From positions 62,001-126,000 of the forward strand of contig CAZYMI010000001.1 of NCBI GenBank assembly GCA_964648505.1: a stretch of 64,000 bases of DNA, given 5' to 3'. The notes beneath the pieces were generated by a model. It was not told the DNA's origin. It saw only the letters and a list, made by a program, of their open reading frames with translations, and searched no databases. Position 1 is the first letter of the stretch, and every line of letters begins with the position of its first letter. This DNA is from CAZYMI01 sp964648505. GTDB lineage: Bacteria; Pseudomonadota; Alphaproteobacteria; Micavibrionales; Micavibrionaceae. Below are positions 54,307 to 62,976 of the stretch, one piece after another. The position numbers and the translations under genes were made by a program.

Positions 54307-55400
54307 CGGATAAATTTGGCCACCAACTCTACATGATTTGACCATGTAAACTGGTCTATGATTTGCAGCGTTTCAAATACGTAACCTTCCTTTATTAAAG
54401 ACTGCACATCATCAACAAAGCTTCTCGGGTTACACGATACTGCGACAATGGTTTTCACACCTGATTGAGCAATCTCCACCGCTTGCGCTTTTGCACCAGC
54501 GCGCGGCGGGTCAAAAATAATTCCATCATAGGATTTAAGTTCTTTTGCTGTTACAGGGTCTTTATAAAGCTGGCGTTTAATGGCTTTGATATTGCCGTTT
54601 GCGCGCACTGCTTTTTCAAGTGCTGCAATAGCTGCACCATCTGCATCATAAGCATCCACCTTGCGCCCCTCTTCGATAGTAAGCGCGAAGGTGCCTAGCC
54701 CTGAAAATAAATCAGCCACTTTTTTTGCTTTGCCTAAGCCTGTTTGCACAGCGTTTACAAGCGCAGCTTCCCCCGTAACGGAAGGCTGCAAAAACACAGC
54801 GGGCGGCACAAAAATATCGGTACGCCCAAAACGCATGGTCATAGGTGACTTTTCGATGATGATGGACGGTGTTGAATATGCATCAAGTTGCCCTGCGACC
54901 CGACCAATTACTGTACCTTCCAACATTTGCGGTATAAGCATGCGGGTTTTAAGCGTGAGCTTGCTTTCATCAAATGGCATAATCAGCACATCAAGCATTG
55001 TGCCCATCCACAATACAGATACATCAACCTGCTGCGCGCCTGCTAAAATTACGCCTAATAGTTTCTTAAGCGCAGGCATCGCCGCCATAATTTCCGGCAC
55101 AACAATGTGGCATTCAGAAATCCATTCCACATCGTTTGATCCGCGCTTGTTGAAACCTATTTGTACCAGTGTTTTGTCGCGCCGCGCTGCAAAAGTTGCG
55201 CGCCTGCGCGTATGGGGCTCAATAAAAACACTTGGCAAAAGCTGCTGCGGCTTCAACCCTACTTTATCCAACAGCTCCAGTGCCATTTTCTCCTTATGAG
55301 CTTGGTAATCGAGTGCAGCCATATCTTGAAGGGCACAGCCCCCGCACACACCAAAATGGACGCAAGGTGGCTGAACTTTGTTTTCTTCGAGATTTATCAT
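54303..55400 (-). CDS. class I SAM-dependent RNA (uracil-5-) methyltransferase, RlmD/TrmA-like
   Basis: A 365-residue methyltransferase of the RumA/TrmA family. The N-terminal Fe-S motif CVHFGVCGGC is present, but the TRAM domain usual in RlmD is not. SAM motif VADLFSGLGTFAL, then DPPRAGAKAQ, and the catalytic-loop Cys in VAVSCNPRSF. It would methylate a uracil in rRNA or tRNA; which one cannot be decided here. Convergent with bamE. Confidence 0.9.
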   Translation of the reverse strand: MINLEENKVQPPCVHFGVCGGCALQDMAALDYQAHKEKMALELLDKVGLKPQQLLPSVFIEPHTRRRATFAARRDKTLVQIGFNKRGSNDVEWISECHIVVPEIMAAMPALKKLLGVILAGAQQVDVSVLWMGTMLDVLIMPFDESKLTLKTRMLIPQMLEGTVIGRVAGQLDAYSTPSIIIEKSPMTMRFGRTDIFVPPAVFLQPSVTGEAALVNAVQTGLGKAKKVADLFSGLGTFALTIEEGRKVDAYDADGAAIAALEKAVRANGNIKAIKRQLYKDPVTAKELKSYDGIIFDPPRAGAKAQAVEIAQSGVKTIVAVSCNPRSFVDDVQSLIKEGYVFETLQIIDQFTWSNHVELVAKFIR

Positions 55401-55508
55401 TCCTCACCATACAAAATGGGGACACGATACGCTAACGCTTTATCATGTCCGCACACTAAAGAATTTGGGGATACAAAAAATGTAGCTCTTGTGTCCCCAA
55501 TCCAATAA

Positions 55509-55541
55509 TAAAAAAGCCCCGCCATTTCTGGCAGGGCTTTT
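55509..55541 (-). terminator. intrinsic terminator downstream of hppA
   Basis: AAAAGCCCCGCCA-TTTC-TGGCAGGGCTTTT is a stem of about 13 bp with one mismatch, starting about 20 bp past the hppA stop. On the minus strand it is followed by a T-run. Confidence 0.85.
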
Positions 55542-55560
55542 CATGATTATAGTATGACGC

Positions 55561-57729
55561 TTACGCGCCGATAACAAACTTCGCCACAATCGCTACCAGC
55601 AAAATTGCAACAATATTTGCAATTTTAATCAGCGGGTTTACAGCTGGTCCTGCAGTATCCTTGTAAGGATCACCAACAGTATCACCGGTTACAGCGGCTT
55701 TATGTGCCTCTGAACCTTTGCCGCCAAAATGGCCTTCTTCGATATATTTCTTGGCATTATCCCAAGCGCCACCACCCGATGTCATCGAAATGGCAACAAA
55801 CAAACCTGTTACGATTGTGCCCATCAGCAACGCGCCGAGTGATTGGAATGCTGGTACCCATGAACCGGAAACACCATACACAACAAAAAACAATGCGATC
55901 GGCACCAGAATTGGAAGCAAGGAGGGAACGATCATTTCTTTAATAGCCGCTTTCGTCAGCAAATCAACTGCCTTGCCGTATTCCGGTTTAGCTGTTTCTT
56001 GCATGATCCCAGGAATTTCCCGGAACTGACGGCGCACTTCAACAACAACAGATGCCGCCGCACGGCCAACTGCTGTCATTGACAGCGCGCTGAACAAGTA
56101 TGGCAACATACCGCCAATGAATAAACCAATCACCACATAAGGGTCTTGAAGCGGGAATGTGATGTTTGCAATTTCAGGGATCTTTGCAAAATAATGCTTA
56201 ATCTCCTCTGTATAGGCTGCAAACAAAACAAGCGCCGCCAGACCAGCAGAACCAATAGCATAGCCTTTGGTAACTGCCTTTGTTGTGTTGCCAACCGCAT
56301 CAAGGGCATCGGTTGTTACACGAACATTCTTAGGCATATTGGACATCTCAGCGATACCGCCAGCATTATCTGTTACAGGACCATAAGCATCAAGGGCTAC
56401 AACCATACCAGCCAATGAAAGCATGGTGGTTGCAGCAATCGCAATGCCATATAAACCAGCAACGCTAAAGGCAATCCAGATACCCGCGCAGATGATCACA
56501 ACCGGAATTGCTGTTGCTTCCATCGATACGGCCAAGCCCTGAATAACGTTTGTGCCATGACCTGTTTCAGACGCTTTGGCAACCGACTGCACAGGACGAT
56601 AATTTGTACCTGTGTAATATTCAGTAATCCATACAAGCAAACCTGTTACGCCTAAGCCTGTTACAGCCGAGATAAGCAGGTCTTTTGCTTCTATTGTTGA
56701 TTTACCATCAGCCAGCAAAAATGATGTGTCAGCACCGATCATGTAAATAACGCCTACAATCAATATGCCGCTAAAAATTGCCGAGGCAATAAAGCCACGA
56801 TACAGCGCACGCATAATATTGCGTGAACCATCTAGTTTCACAAAAAACGTACCGGCAATTGAACCCAGAATGCTAACTGCACCAATGATTAAGGGCAGAA
56901 GCATCATGGCATGTTGTGCGCCGGGCGCAAAAACGCTCGTTGCGATCAGCATTGTTGCAACAATTGTAACGGCATAAGTTTCAAACAAATCCGCTGCCAT
57001 ACCCGCACAATCGCCCACGTTATCGCCCACGTTATCAGCGATAACAGCAGGGTTACGAGGATCATCTTCAGGGATCCCAGCTTCGACTTTACCAACAAGG
57101 TCAGCCCCCACATCCGCGCCTTTGGTAAAAATACCGCCCCCCAAACGCGCAAAAATGGAAATCAACGATGCACCAAAACCCAAGCCCACAAGCGCTTCAA
57201 GCGTTCCTCGGCTATCAAGGTCGGTCATCATGTCCAGATAAATCGTGTAGCCGCCAACGCCCAATAGACCCAGCCCCACAACCAGCATGCCGGTAATGGC
57301 ACCAGATGTGAAAGATATATCAAGCGCCTTATCAAGCCCCTCAGTTGCAGCCTGCGCGGTGCGCACGTTTGCGCGCACAGACACATTCATTCCAATAAAA
57401 CCTGCAAGCGCTGAACATACAGCCCCTATCGTAAAGCCAAGTGCAACATGAAGACCAAGTAAAACATAAAGGCCCACAGTAACAACAACGCCTACAATAC
57501 CGATGGTACGGTACTGGCGTGTGAGGTAGGCCGAAGCCCCTTCTTGAATAGCGCGGGCAATTGCTTGCATTTTGTCATTGCCAGCAGGCGAATTCAAAAC
57601 GCGGCGAGCTGCAACCTGAGCATATATAAGAGCGATCAGCACACAGCAGGCGATCATCAGATAAACGCCTTCTGTGAAGCCTAGATTGGCCCCTGCAGCA
57701 AGCGTTTCAGTTGGTGAAGGAGTTTTCAT
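55561..57729 (-). CDS. hppA: membrane-bound H+-translocating pyrophosphatase, K+-independent type
   Basis: HppA couples pyrophosphate hydrolysis to proton pumping. It has 722 residues and about 16 helices. Catalytic motifs are GGGIFTKGADVGADLVGKVE, EDDPRNPAVIADNVGDNVGD, and near the C-terminus GGAWDNAKKYIE and GDTVGDPYKDTAGPAVNPL. The diagnostic position in GNTTKAVTKG is Lys, which marks the K+-independent, proton-pumping class. Monocistronic, with a terminator just downstream. Confidence 0.97.
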   Translation of the reverse strand: MKTPSPTETLAAGANLGFTEGVYLMIACCVLIALIYAQVAARRVLNSPAGNDKMQAIARAIQEGASAYLTRQYRTIGIVGVVVTVGLYVLLGLHVALGFTIGAVCSALAGFIGMNVSVRANVRTAQAATEGLDKALDISFTSGAITGMLVVGLGLLGVGGYTIYLDMMTDLDSRGTLEALVGLGFGASLISIFARLGGGIFTKGADVGADLVGKVEAGIPEDDPRNPAVIADNVGDNVGDCAGMAADLFETYAVTIVATMLIATSVFAPGAQHAMMLLPLIIGAVSILGSIAGTFFVKLDGSRNIMRALYRGFIASAIFSGILIVGVIYMIGADTSFLLADGKSTIEAKDLLISAVTGLGVTGLLVWITEYYTGTNYRPVQSVAKASETGHGTNVIQGLAVSMEATAIPVVIICAGIWIAFSVAGLYGIAIAATTMLSLAGMVVALDAYGPVTDNAGGIAEMSNMPKNVRVTTDALDAVGNTTKAVTKGYAIGSAGLAALVLFAAYTEEIKHYFAKIPEIANITFPLQDPYVVIGLFIGGMLPYLFSALSMTAVGRAAASVVVEVRRQFREIPGIMQETAKPEYGKAVDLLTKAAIKEMIVPSLLPILVPIALFFVVYGVSGSWVPAFQSLGALLMGTIVTGLFVAISMTSGGGAWDNAKKYIEEGHFGGKGSEAHKAAVTGDTVGDPYKDTAGPAVNPLIKIANIVAILLVAIVAKFVIGA

Positions 57730-57830
57730 TTTTTCTTGTATCCTCTTGTTTTATTTGGGTAAAAATAAGACTGTCGAAGAGGTTACAGGCCAAGCTTGCC
57801 CCATGCAAGGGGATGGAGCGCAGGTTTTTG

Positions 57831-57862
57831 TTGACAAAATGATAAATATATAGGAATATAAT
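57831..57862 (+). promoter_or_regulatory. possible promoter of the toxin locus
   Basis: TTGACA (57831-57836) and TATAAT (57857-57862) are both consensus boxes, but the 20-base spacer is longer than the ideal 17. It is the only such pair in the 227-bp gap between hppA and the toxin gene. Confidence 0.35.
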
Positions 57863-57956
57863 CCCTATCAAGGCAATAATTGCGCCTCTTTACTACTAGG
57901 GACCAGATGCTTCGTTTTTTGTGTCCCCGCAAAAAAATCACATACGAGATTTAAAG

Positions 57957-58727
57957 ATGACCATCACCCAAACGCTCGGGCGATCCAGCCCGTCTGCGCC
58001 CTTTGACGTGCGGCGAGTGAAAAAACTTTTGAACCGGCTGGGCTATTACCTGCCCTACGCAAAAACAGGCATCACGCAATTCACCGATGACACGTTGTTC
58101 GATGCCATTAAAAAATTCCAAACTGATCAGAGTTTGCCCGCAACCGGAATCATAAAGCCCGATGACGAAACACTTGCAGCACTAAATGCCGCCAATGAAA
58201 CCGCGCCGGATGGGGCCTATATCTGGCGCATTGTGGAAGACGGCAAAGCGCGCGCAGAACACGCAAAGCTGAACGGCACAGTGCGCAGCTTTGCGGACGC
58301 CCCCGACCCGGGCGATGATTTCAACTGCCGCTGCTGGGCCGAACCTGTGCCGCGTACCACAGCCAACATTTACGACCCGCCGATTGAGCCTGTCTATCCG
58401 GAATTAGTCTTCCTACCCTTTTATAGACTGGGACGTAAAGCGATAGCTATTGCTACGCAGGTTTTGAGATCAGTAAAAAGCACGCGAAGATCAATAAAAA
58501 ACGAAAAAATAACAGAGCATGGCAAATTCCGCTTGGATCAAAGAAAAATTTCTCAATTAGAAATCTCTGAAGCCATTAGAAGCGCCAAAGAAACAGGCCG
58601 CATCGTAACCAAGACTGGAAAGTACGGCACCCCACAAAATGTTTATACAGGGTCCAACGGTATAACAGTTATTGAAGAAACAACTCGAAGAAACGCCGGA
58701 AAAATTATAACCTCTTGGCACCATTAA
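57957..58727 (+). CDS. polymorphic toxin with peptidoglycan-binding N-domain
   Basis: A 256-residue modular protein. Residues about 15-75 form a peptidoglycan-binding domain (VRRVKKLLNRLGYYLP, AIKKFQTDQSLPATGIIK). Residues about 85-130 (GAYIWRIVEDGKARAEHAKL, PDPGDDFNCRCWAEP) are the 'NCRC' segment shared with phage head-morphogenesis proteins and many toxins. The C-terminal 75 residues (HGKFRLDQRKISQLEISEAI, ending IITSWHH) look like a small BECR/DUF4258-type RNase domain; this last call is inference. ATG 57957 has GAGAT upstream. A small gene 12 bp downstream is probably its immunity protein, and broken cassettes follow. The front half is duplicated at 59468-59678. No signal peptide is seen. 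Confidence 0.72.
   Translation: MTITQTLGRSSPSAPFDVRRVKKLLNRLGYYLPYAKTGITQFTDDTLFDAIKKFQTDQSLPATGIIKPDDETLAALNAANETAPDGAYIWRIVEDGKARAEHAKLNGTVRSFADAPDPGDDFNCRCWAEPVPRTTANIYDPPIEPVYPELVFLPFYRLGRKAIAIATQVLRSVKSTRRSIKNEKITEHGKFRLDQRKISQLEISEAIRSAKETGRIVTKTGKYGTPQNVYTGSNGITVIEETTRRNAGKIITSWHH
58141..58351 (+). repeat. 211-bp direct repeat, copy A (inside the toxin gene)
   Basis: It encodes ATGIIKPDD through the NCRC segment of the intact toxin. It matches copy B at 59468-59678 over 211 bases with about four substitutions. Upstream of both copies AACTGATCA is also shared, with 11 bases missing in B. Confidence 0.92.
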
Positions 58728-58739
58728 GGATATAAAATC

Positions 58740-59015
58740 ATGAAAATATCAAAAGACATTATAAATTCCCTTCTCCAGCAAGAAGATATAGAGGGCTATA
58801 TAAATTTGGGCGCTCCTTCTGACGAATATTTATCAGAGGCAGAAAATATTACGGCCGCTATTTCAAAATTAAAGGCAAATGAAATCACGGAGGAAAATCT
58901 AATCGCACTTTTGACGCTCGAGTGGATGCAAAGCTTTGACCTGTCGGAAAAAGAAGCTATTCTGAGAGCCCCCGCTCTTCAAAAAATAGCCCGGTCGATC
59001 AAGGCCTACTTGTAA
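58740..59015 (+). CDS. probable immunity protein for the adjacent toxin
   Basis: A 91-residue acidic helical protein beginning MKISKDIINSLLQQEDIEGY and containing LTLEWMQSFDLSEKEAILR. No named family, but the size, acidity and position, 12 bp after a toxin gene, are what an immunity protein shows. AAGGATA precedes the ATG. Its stop touches the start of the second, broken toxin cassette at a degenerate copy of the AACCGG-ATCAT junction. Confidence 0.6.
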   Translation: MKISKDIINSLLQQEDIEGYINLGAPSDEYLSEAENITAAISKLKANEITEENLIALLTLEWMQSFDLSEKEAILRAPALQKIARSIKAYL

Positions 59016-59175
59016 CCGGGATCATCAAAACCCTGCCACCCACTACTACAACCCTAAAACAGGTGTGAATGTGATGCGGGGTAAGGATGGAGAATTCTTA
59101 TCTCTCTGGAAATTGAGTGAAGACCAAATAATGCACACAACAACAACCGGAAAATTAGGAGGAATAGGAAAATGA
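59016..59175 (+). pseudogene. orphan toxin tip, colicin-D-like, no N-terminal part
   Basis: An open frame with no start encodes HQNPATHYYNPKTGVNVMRG, then GEFLSLWKLSEDQ and a Gly-Lys tail ending in TGA. THYYNPKTGxNVM...GWKL-type tips belong to colicin-D-like tRNase toxins of polymorphic systems. It begins right after the first immunity gene, and its stop overlaps the next ATG (ATGA). It is a displaced C-terminal cassette that lacks its delivery domains. Confidence 0.6.
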
Positions 59176-59482
59176 CGCACCCCTTGAACAAATATATCCA
59201 ACTCATTAAAGAATTCTTAGAAAAAAAATAACTGTTCAAGAATTTGAACAAACCTATATCGATACGTATCTCAACGATGATAAAAAACGACCTTGGTCAG
59301 AAGATGAATTCGAATCTCTCGATTGGCTGTTTGCTGAGGTGGATGCTTTCACTGATATTCCATTTGAAGATGGCGAAGATCAAGCAGATTACATTAACGA
59401 AGACCAGCTTCGCGAAAGTGCTCAAAAAACGCTGGAAGAATTAAAAAGGCTGATCTTAACTGATCAACAACCGGAATCATAA
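59172..59482 (+). pseudogene. colicin-D-like immunity gene with a frameshift at an A8 run
   Basis: Reading starts MTHPLNKYIQLIKEFLEKK and stops at a TAA directly after eight As (59221-59228). In the -1 frame it continues ITVQEFEQTYIDTYL, then WSEDEFESLDWLFAEVDAF and EELKRLIL, which resembles the colicin-D immunity family. The third cassette reads FLEKEITVQ at the same place, so one A has been lost relative to the ancestor. The last codons (TDQQPES) come from the repeat that follows, so the original end is gone. Transcript slippage or sequencing error at the A-run are alternatives to true loss. Confidence 0.6.
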
Positions 59483-59678
59483 AGCCCGATGACGAAACAC
59501 TTGCAGCACTAAATGCCGCCAATGAAACCGCGCCGGATGGGGCCTATATCTGGCGCATTGTGGAAGACGGCAAAACGCGCGCAGAAAACGCAAAGCTGAA
59601 CGGCACAGTGCGCAGCTTTGCGGACGCCCCCGACCCAGGCGATGATTTCAACTACCGCTGCTGGGCCGAACCTGTGCC
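59468..59678 (+). repeat. 211-bp direct repeat, copy B
   Basis: Near-identical to 58141-58351. Differences include NCRC to NYRC (TGC to TAC). It supplies the front of the third, broken toxin cassette. Confidence 0.92.
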
Positions 59679-59712
59679 ACAAGAACCTCGTCATAATAAA
59701 AGGGGAAATTGA
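59468..59712 (+). pseudogene. third toxin fragment (NCRC segment without N-terminus or toxin tip)
   Basis: In the same frame as the intact toxin it encodes TGIIKPDDETLAAL through FNYRCWAEPVPQ, then a short unrelated tail (EPRHNKRGN) and TGA. There is no start codon, no complete peptidoglycan-binding domain and no toxin tip. It is a recombination remnant of the duplicated front half. Confidence 0.7.
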
Positions 59713-59723
59713 CGAAAGAAAAA

Positions 59724-59790
59724 ATGAATATTATTGATGATTATCCAAGTTTAATTAATCGTTTTCTTGAGAAAGAAATAACCGTTCAAT
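59724..59790 (+). pseudogene. truncated third immunity fragment
   Basis: Starts MNIIDDYPSLINRFLEKEIT and continues VQ. It aligns with FLEKKITVQ of the second immunity gene, then loses all similarity as it runs into the 3' end of the oppositely oriented fliL. This marks the right edge of the toxin-cassette region. Confidence 0.55.
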
Positions 59791-60285
59791 TTAAATCGGG
59801 CGCTGCTGAACGACCTGAAGAAGAACGTCAGAAACCTTGTCTTCGCCCAGAACTTTGTTGGTGATCATGTTCAATCTCTTTTTAATCATACCCACCTGAA
59901 CGGCGCCGCCTTCCAAAGCTGCTTTTCGATTAAGCACACCATACATATCTTGCAGATAGGCATCCTTGATTTTAGGTGCCATAAACTGCACTTCCTTGGC
60001 TGTTTCTTCATCTTTAACTTCCAGCGCTACCACAAGCGAGATAATCTGTGAAACACCATTTTCATCCATAATCGGCAAAATAAGCGGATCCATTTTTACA
60101 AACGCCATTTGCGGTTTTTCACCGTGGCCACCGCCTTCTTTTTTATCTGCTTTGGCTTCTTTTGGGGCATGGTCGCCCTCTTCGGTTATAGCGGCCTCAG
60201 CGGGCTGCTTAAAAAAGTAATAGGCCCCGCCGGCTCCTCCACCTAGAACCATAAGCGCTATAATACCCATCAGAGCTTTTTTCAT
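59791..60285 (-). CDS. fliL: FliL-like flagellar basal-body-associated protein
   Basis: A 164-residue protein with one N-terminal helix (MGIIALMVLGGGAGGAYYFF), a charged linker rich in His, Lys and Glu, and a FliL domain (FVKMDPLILPIMDENGVSQI, LVVALEVKDEETAKEVQ). FliL supports the flagellar stator. No other flagellar gene is in the window, so it is an isolated copy beside the nusB cluster. Confidence 0.85.
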   Translation of the reverse strand: MKKALMGIIALMVLGGGAGGAYYFFKQPAEAAITEEGDHAPKEAKADKKEGGGHGEKPQMAFVKMDPLILPIMDENGVSQIISLVVALEVKDEETAKEVQFMAPKIKDAYLQDMYGVLNRKAALEGGAVQVGMIKKRLNMITNKVLGEDKVSDVLLQVVQQRPI

Positions 60286-60396
60286 GCTTTATCAGAACCC
60301 TACAAAATGGCCTTTTACAGGCTTTTGTTTCCTTGCTCTTTAATTCTAACGCGCAGGGGCTTAACAAAGTGTTACAGGGCCATTTTAAAGGTAAAT

Positions 60397-60852
60397 TTAG
60401 GCCGGACGGACGGTTTTTGCAACCGAATCAAGCACACCATTGACAATTTTAGGCTCCGCCATGTCGAAAAAAGATTTTGCCACATCCACATAATCGGAAA
60501 TGATGATCGGGGCATCAATATCAACATGCGCCAATAATTCGTAAGCGCCGCACAGTAAAGTTGCGCCTAAAATAGGTTCAGCAGTAAAAACTGTATCTTT
60601 GTTGTTGTTTAGATGACCCGATACAAGTGCGCGCACATCATCCATGCGCGCACCAACGCCTGTGACAATTTTTGCAAACAGCACACCATCGGGCGTAACC
60701 AGATCCAGCATTTCTTCATCAATACCAATACGATTTTCAACATAATCTTCAATCACACTTTGCGCATTTTGGTTCATCACCAGCATTTGATAAACAGCCT
60801 GTGCAGCAAATAAACGCGCCGATGATTTTTTTGCAAGTATATTGTGATTCAT
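60397..60852 (-). CDS. nusB: transcription antitermination factor NusB
   Basis: A 151-residue all-helical RNA-binding protein for rRNA antitermination. Core motifs are KSSARLFAAQAVYQML, ATLLCGAYELL and IISDYVDVAKSFFD. It overlaps ribH by four bases, the usual ribH-nusB coupling. The C-terminus ends NGVLDSVAKTVRPA. Confidence 0.95.
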   Translation of the reverse strand: MNHNILAKKSSARLFAAQAVYQMLVMNQNAQSVIEDYVENRIGIDEEMLDLVTPDGVLFAKIVTGVGARMDDVRALVSGHLNNNKDTVFTAEPILGATLLCGAYELLAHVDIDAPIIISDYVDVAKSFFDMAEPKIVNGVLDSVAKTVRPA

Positions 60853-61316
60853 AGTGATTCATATTTCTGTTTAATAGCAAGCAACTGCAAGGCTGCATAA
60901 GCCGCATCTGCCCCTTTATTTAACTGTAATGGGTCTGCGCGTTCTTGCGCTTGGATCATCGTATCAACAGTCAAAATACCATTACCTATAGGGACGCCTT
61001 CTAAAGTAAGGGTCATGATACCGTGTGCGCTTTGTGTGCACACAATTTCAAAATGAAAAGTATCGCCCCGAATAACGCACCCAAGTGCGACATAAGCATC
61101 ATATATTCCTTGACGTGAAGCGAGAGCGATTGCCCCAGGAATTTCAAGTGCGCCGGGTACTTGCCCGCGCTCAATGATAGCGCCGGCTTGATTCAAAACC
61201 GCTTGTGCGCCGGCATAAAGCTGATCGGTGACATCATCATAAAATCGCGCTTCGACTACCAAAACTTTTGGTGCCGCTTTAAAAGCTGGAACAGGAAATT
61301 GATGCTGTGTCTTCAT
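60849..61316 (-). CDS. ribH: 6,7-dimethyl-8-ribityllumazine synthase
   Basis: RibH makes the lumazine precursor of riboflavin. 155 residues with VVEARFYDDVTDQL, VPGALEIPGAIAL, VALGCVIRGDTFHFEIV and GNGILTVDTMIQAQERA. It overlaps both ribBA upstream and nusB downstream by four bases. Confidence 0.96.
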   Translation of the reverse strand: MKTQHQFPVPAFKAAPKVLVVEARFYDDVTDQLYAGAQAVLNQAGAIIERGQVPGALEIPGAIALASRQGIYDAYVALGCVIRGDTFHFEIVCTQSAHGIMTLTLEGVPIGNGILTVDTMIQAQERADPLQLNKGADAAYAALQLLAIKQKYESL

Positions 61317-62392
61317 AGGGGTTCAAACCTGTCTATTTCTATACCGTACCCATCAAGGCCTATCACAGTTTTAGGAGTGTTGGTCAGCAAAACCATTGAT
61401 GTAATTCCAAGATCCAACAAAATTTGAGCCCCCACCCCATAATCACGCAAAATATTAGGGTTTTGATTTCTGCCTCGAGACATACAGTCGCGCAAAACAA
61501 CAATTGCACCTGTTCCCTGCTTTGAAATTTTTATCATGGCTTTTTCGAGTGTCGCATCACCGCCACCCATTGCATCTTGTAAAATATTTAATGCGTGCAT
61601 ACGCACATAAGGCTTCTGAACCGAAGTTAAATCGCCTTTAATTAAAGCCAGATGTTCATGCTGATCCAGCTTGTTGATATAATGTATAATTTTAAACTCA
61701 CCACCATAACGGCTTTCAAAAACACCTTGTGAAAGGCGCTCAACATGCTGTTCTGTTTTACGGCGATGAGCAATCAAATCAGCAATTGTGCCGATCTTTA
61801 AGTGATGTTTTTGTGCATAAGGTATCAGATCATCAAGACGCGCCATCGTACCATCATCTCGCATAATCTCGCAGATTACACCCGCTGGAATAAGTCCTGA
61901 AAGTCGCGCCAGATCAACCGCCGCTTCCGTATGGCCTGCCCTTGCAAGCACACCGCCATCACGGGCCCGCAATGGAAAGACATGTCCGGGGCTTACAATA
62001 TCAGCACTTCTGGCCTGCGGATTAATCGCAACCTTTATTGTCTGCGCCCGATCGGACGCCGAAATACCTGTGGTAACCCCTTCACGCGCTTCTATTGAAA
62101 CGGTGAATGCTGTTTCATGACGCGAACCATTCTGCCTTGCCATCATACGCAGACCTAAGCGGTCTATCATCTGGCCATCCATAGCAAGGCAAATTAATCC
62201 CCGCGCTTCGCGTGCCATAAAATTTATAATATCAGCTGTTGCAAATTCTGCTGGAATAACCAGATCGCCTTCATTTTCACGATCTTCGTCATCAACCAGA
62301 ATAACCATACGCCCAGCTGCCGCCTCTGCAAGGATTTCCTGCGCGGATGAAAGGACGAAACCGAGATGTTGTGCTTTATGCTGTGGAGTCAT
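61313..62392 (-). CDS. ribB: DHBP synthase with degenerate GTP cyclohydrolase II domain (RibBX-type)
   Basis: A 359-residue two-domain protein. The N-terminal 3,4-dihydroxy-2-butanone-4-phosphate synthase is intact (ILVDDEDRENEGDLV, AREARGLICLAM, GHVFPLRARDGGVLARAGHTEAA). The C-terminal half aligns with GTP cyclohydrolase II, but the Zn-binding Cys cluster and the RQEGRGIG loop are absent. In their place are VRMHALNILQDAMGGG and LRDCMSRGRNQNPN. This fits the RibBX variant known in Proteobacteria, which has no cyclohydrolase activity. A separate ribA elsewhere is expected. Confidence 0.9.
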   Translation of the reverse strand: MTPQHKAQHLGFVLSSAQEILAEAAAGRMVILVDDEDRENEGDLVIPAEFATADIINFMAREARGLICLAMDGQMIDRLGLRMMARQNGSRHETAFTVSIEAREGVTTGISASDRAQTIKVAINPQARSADIVSPGHVFPLRARDGGVLARAGHTEAAVDLARLSGLIPAGVICEIMRDDGTMARLDDLIPYAQKHHLKIGTIADLIAHRRKTEQHVERLSQGVFESRYGGEFKIIHYINKLDQHEHLALIKGDLTSVQKPYVRMHALNILQDAMGGGDATLEKAMIKISKQGTGAIVVLRDCMSRGRNQNPNILRDYGVGAQILLDLGITSMVLLTNTPKTVIGLDGYGIEIDRFEPL

Positions 62393-62976
62393 GTTTGTAA
62401 CTGGCGTGCAACATAACGTGCCAGCATATCAATTTCAAAGTGCATTTTTTCACCATTCTTTAAGGCCCCTAAAGTCGTGTGCGTCCATGTATGGGGTATA
62501 ATATTTACACCAAAGCGCGGGCCATTAACCTCGTTCACAGTTAAAGATACACCATCAAGGGCAATGGATCCTTTTGGGGCTATAAACCTAGCATAGGCCT
62601 GGGGCACTTCAATTGTAAGTCTGTGTGAACCGCCTTCGGGCTTAATCGCGATAAGCGTTGCCAAACCATCCACATGGCCTGATACAAAATGCCCGCCAAG
62701 CTCGTCCCCTACCTTCAATGAAGGTTCAAGATTAACCAATGTGCCTTGCATCCATGTTCCAAGACATGTCTTTGAAAGGGTTTCGCCAGAAACATCAACA
62801 GCAAACCAGTTGCCGCCTTTTTCAACCACGCTCAAGCAACATCCGGAACAACAAACCGATGCCCCAAGGGCCATAGATTCTGTATCAAGTCTGGTCTGGA
62901 TGATATAGCGGGCATCGCCGGGCCCTGTTTCAATTTTAGCAACAGCGCCGATATCCCGAACAAGCCCCGTAAACAT
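62389..62976 (-). CDS. ribE: riboflavin synthase alpha chain
   Basis: A 195-residue enzyme that dismutates lumazine to riboflavin. It has two similar barrel halves, with MFTGLVRDIG at the start, CCLSVVEKGG, GTLVNLEPSLKVGDELGGHF, and SLTVNEVNG. It overlaps nrdR by one base (TGATG) and ribBA by four. Confidence 0.95.
   Translation of the reverse strand: MFTGLVRDIGAVAKIETGPGDARYIIQTRLDTESMALGASVCCSGCCLSVVEKGGNWFAVDVSGETLSKTCLGTWMQGTLVNLEPSLKVGDELGGHFVSGHVDGLATLIAIKPEGGSHRLTIEVPQAYARFIAPKGSIALDGVSLTVNEVNGPRFGVNIIPHTWTHTTLGALKNGEKMHFEIDMLARYVARQLQT

Noticed and set aside
54661..55299. 212-codon open frame on the plus strand opposite the RNA methyltransferase
   Set aside because: Its composition is that of an antisense shadow, it has no ribosome-binding site, and the minus strand holds a complete enzyme with Fe-S, SAM and catalytic motifs.
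59791..60285. Flagellar gene cluster
   Set aside because: A single FliL-like gene is present; its neighbours are toxin remnants and nusB, not flagellar genes.
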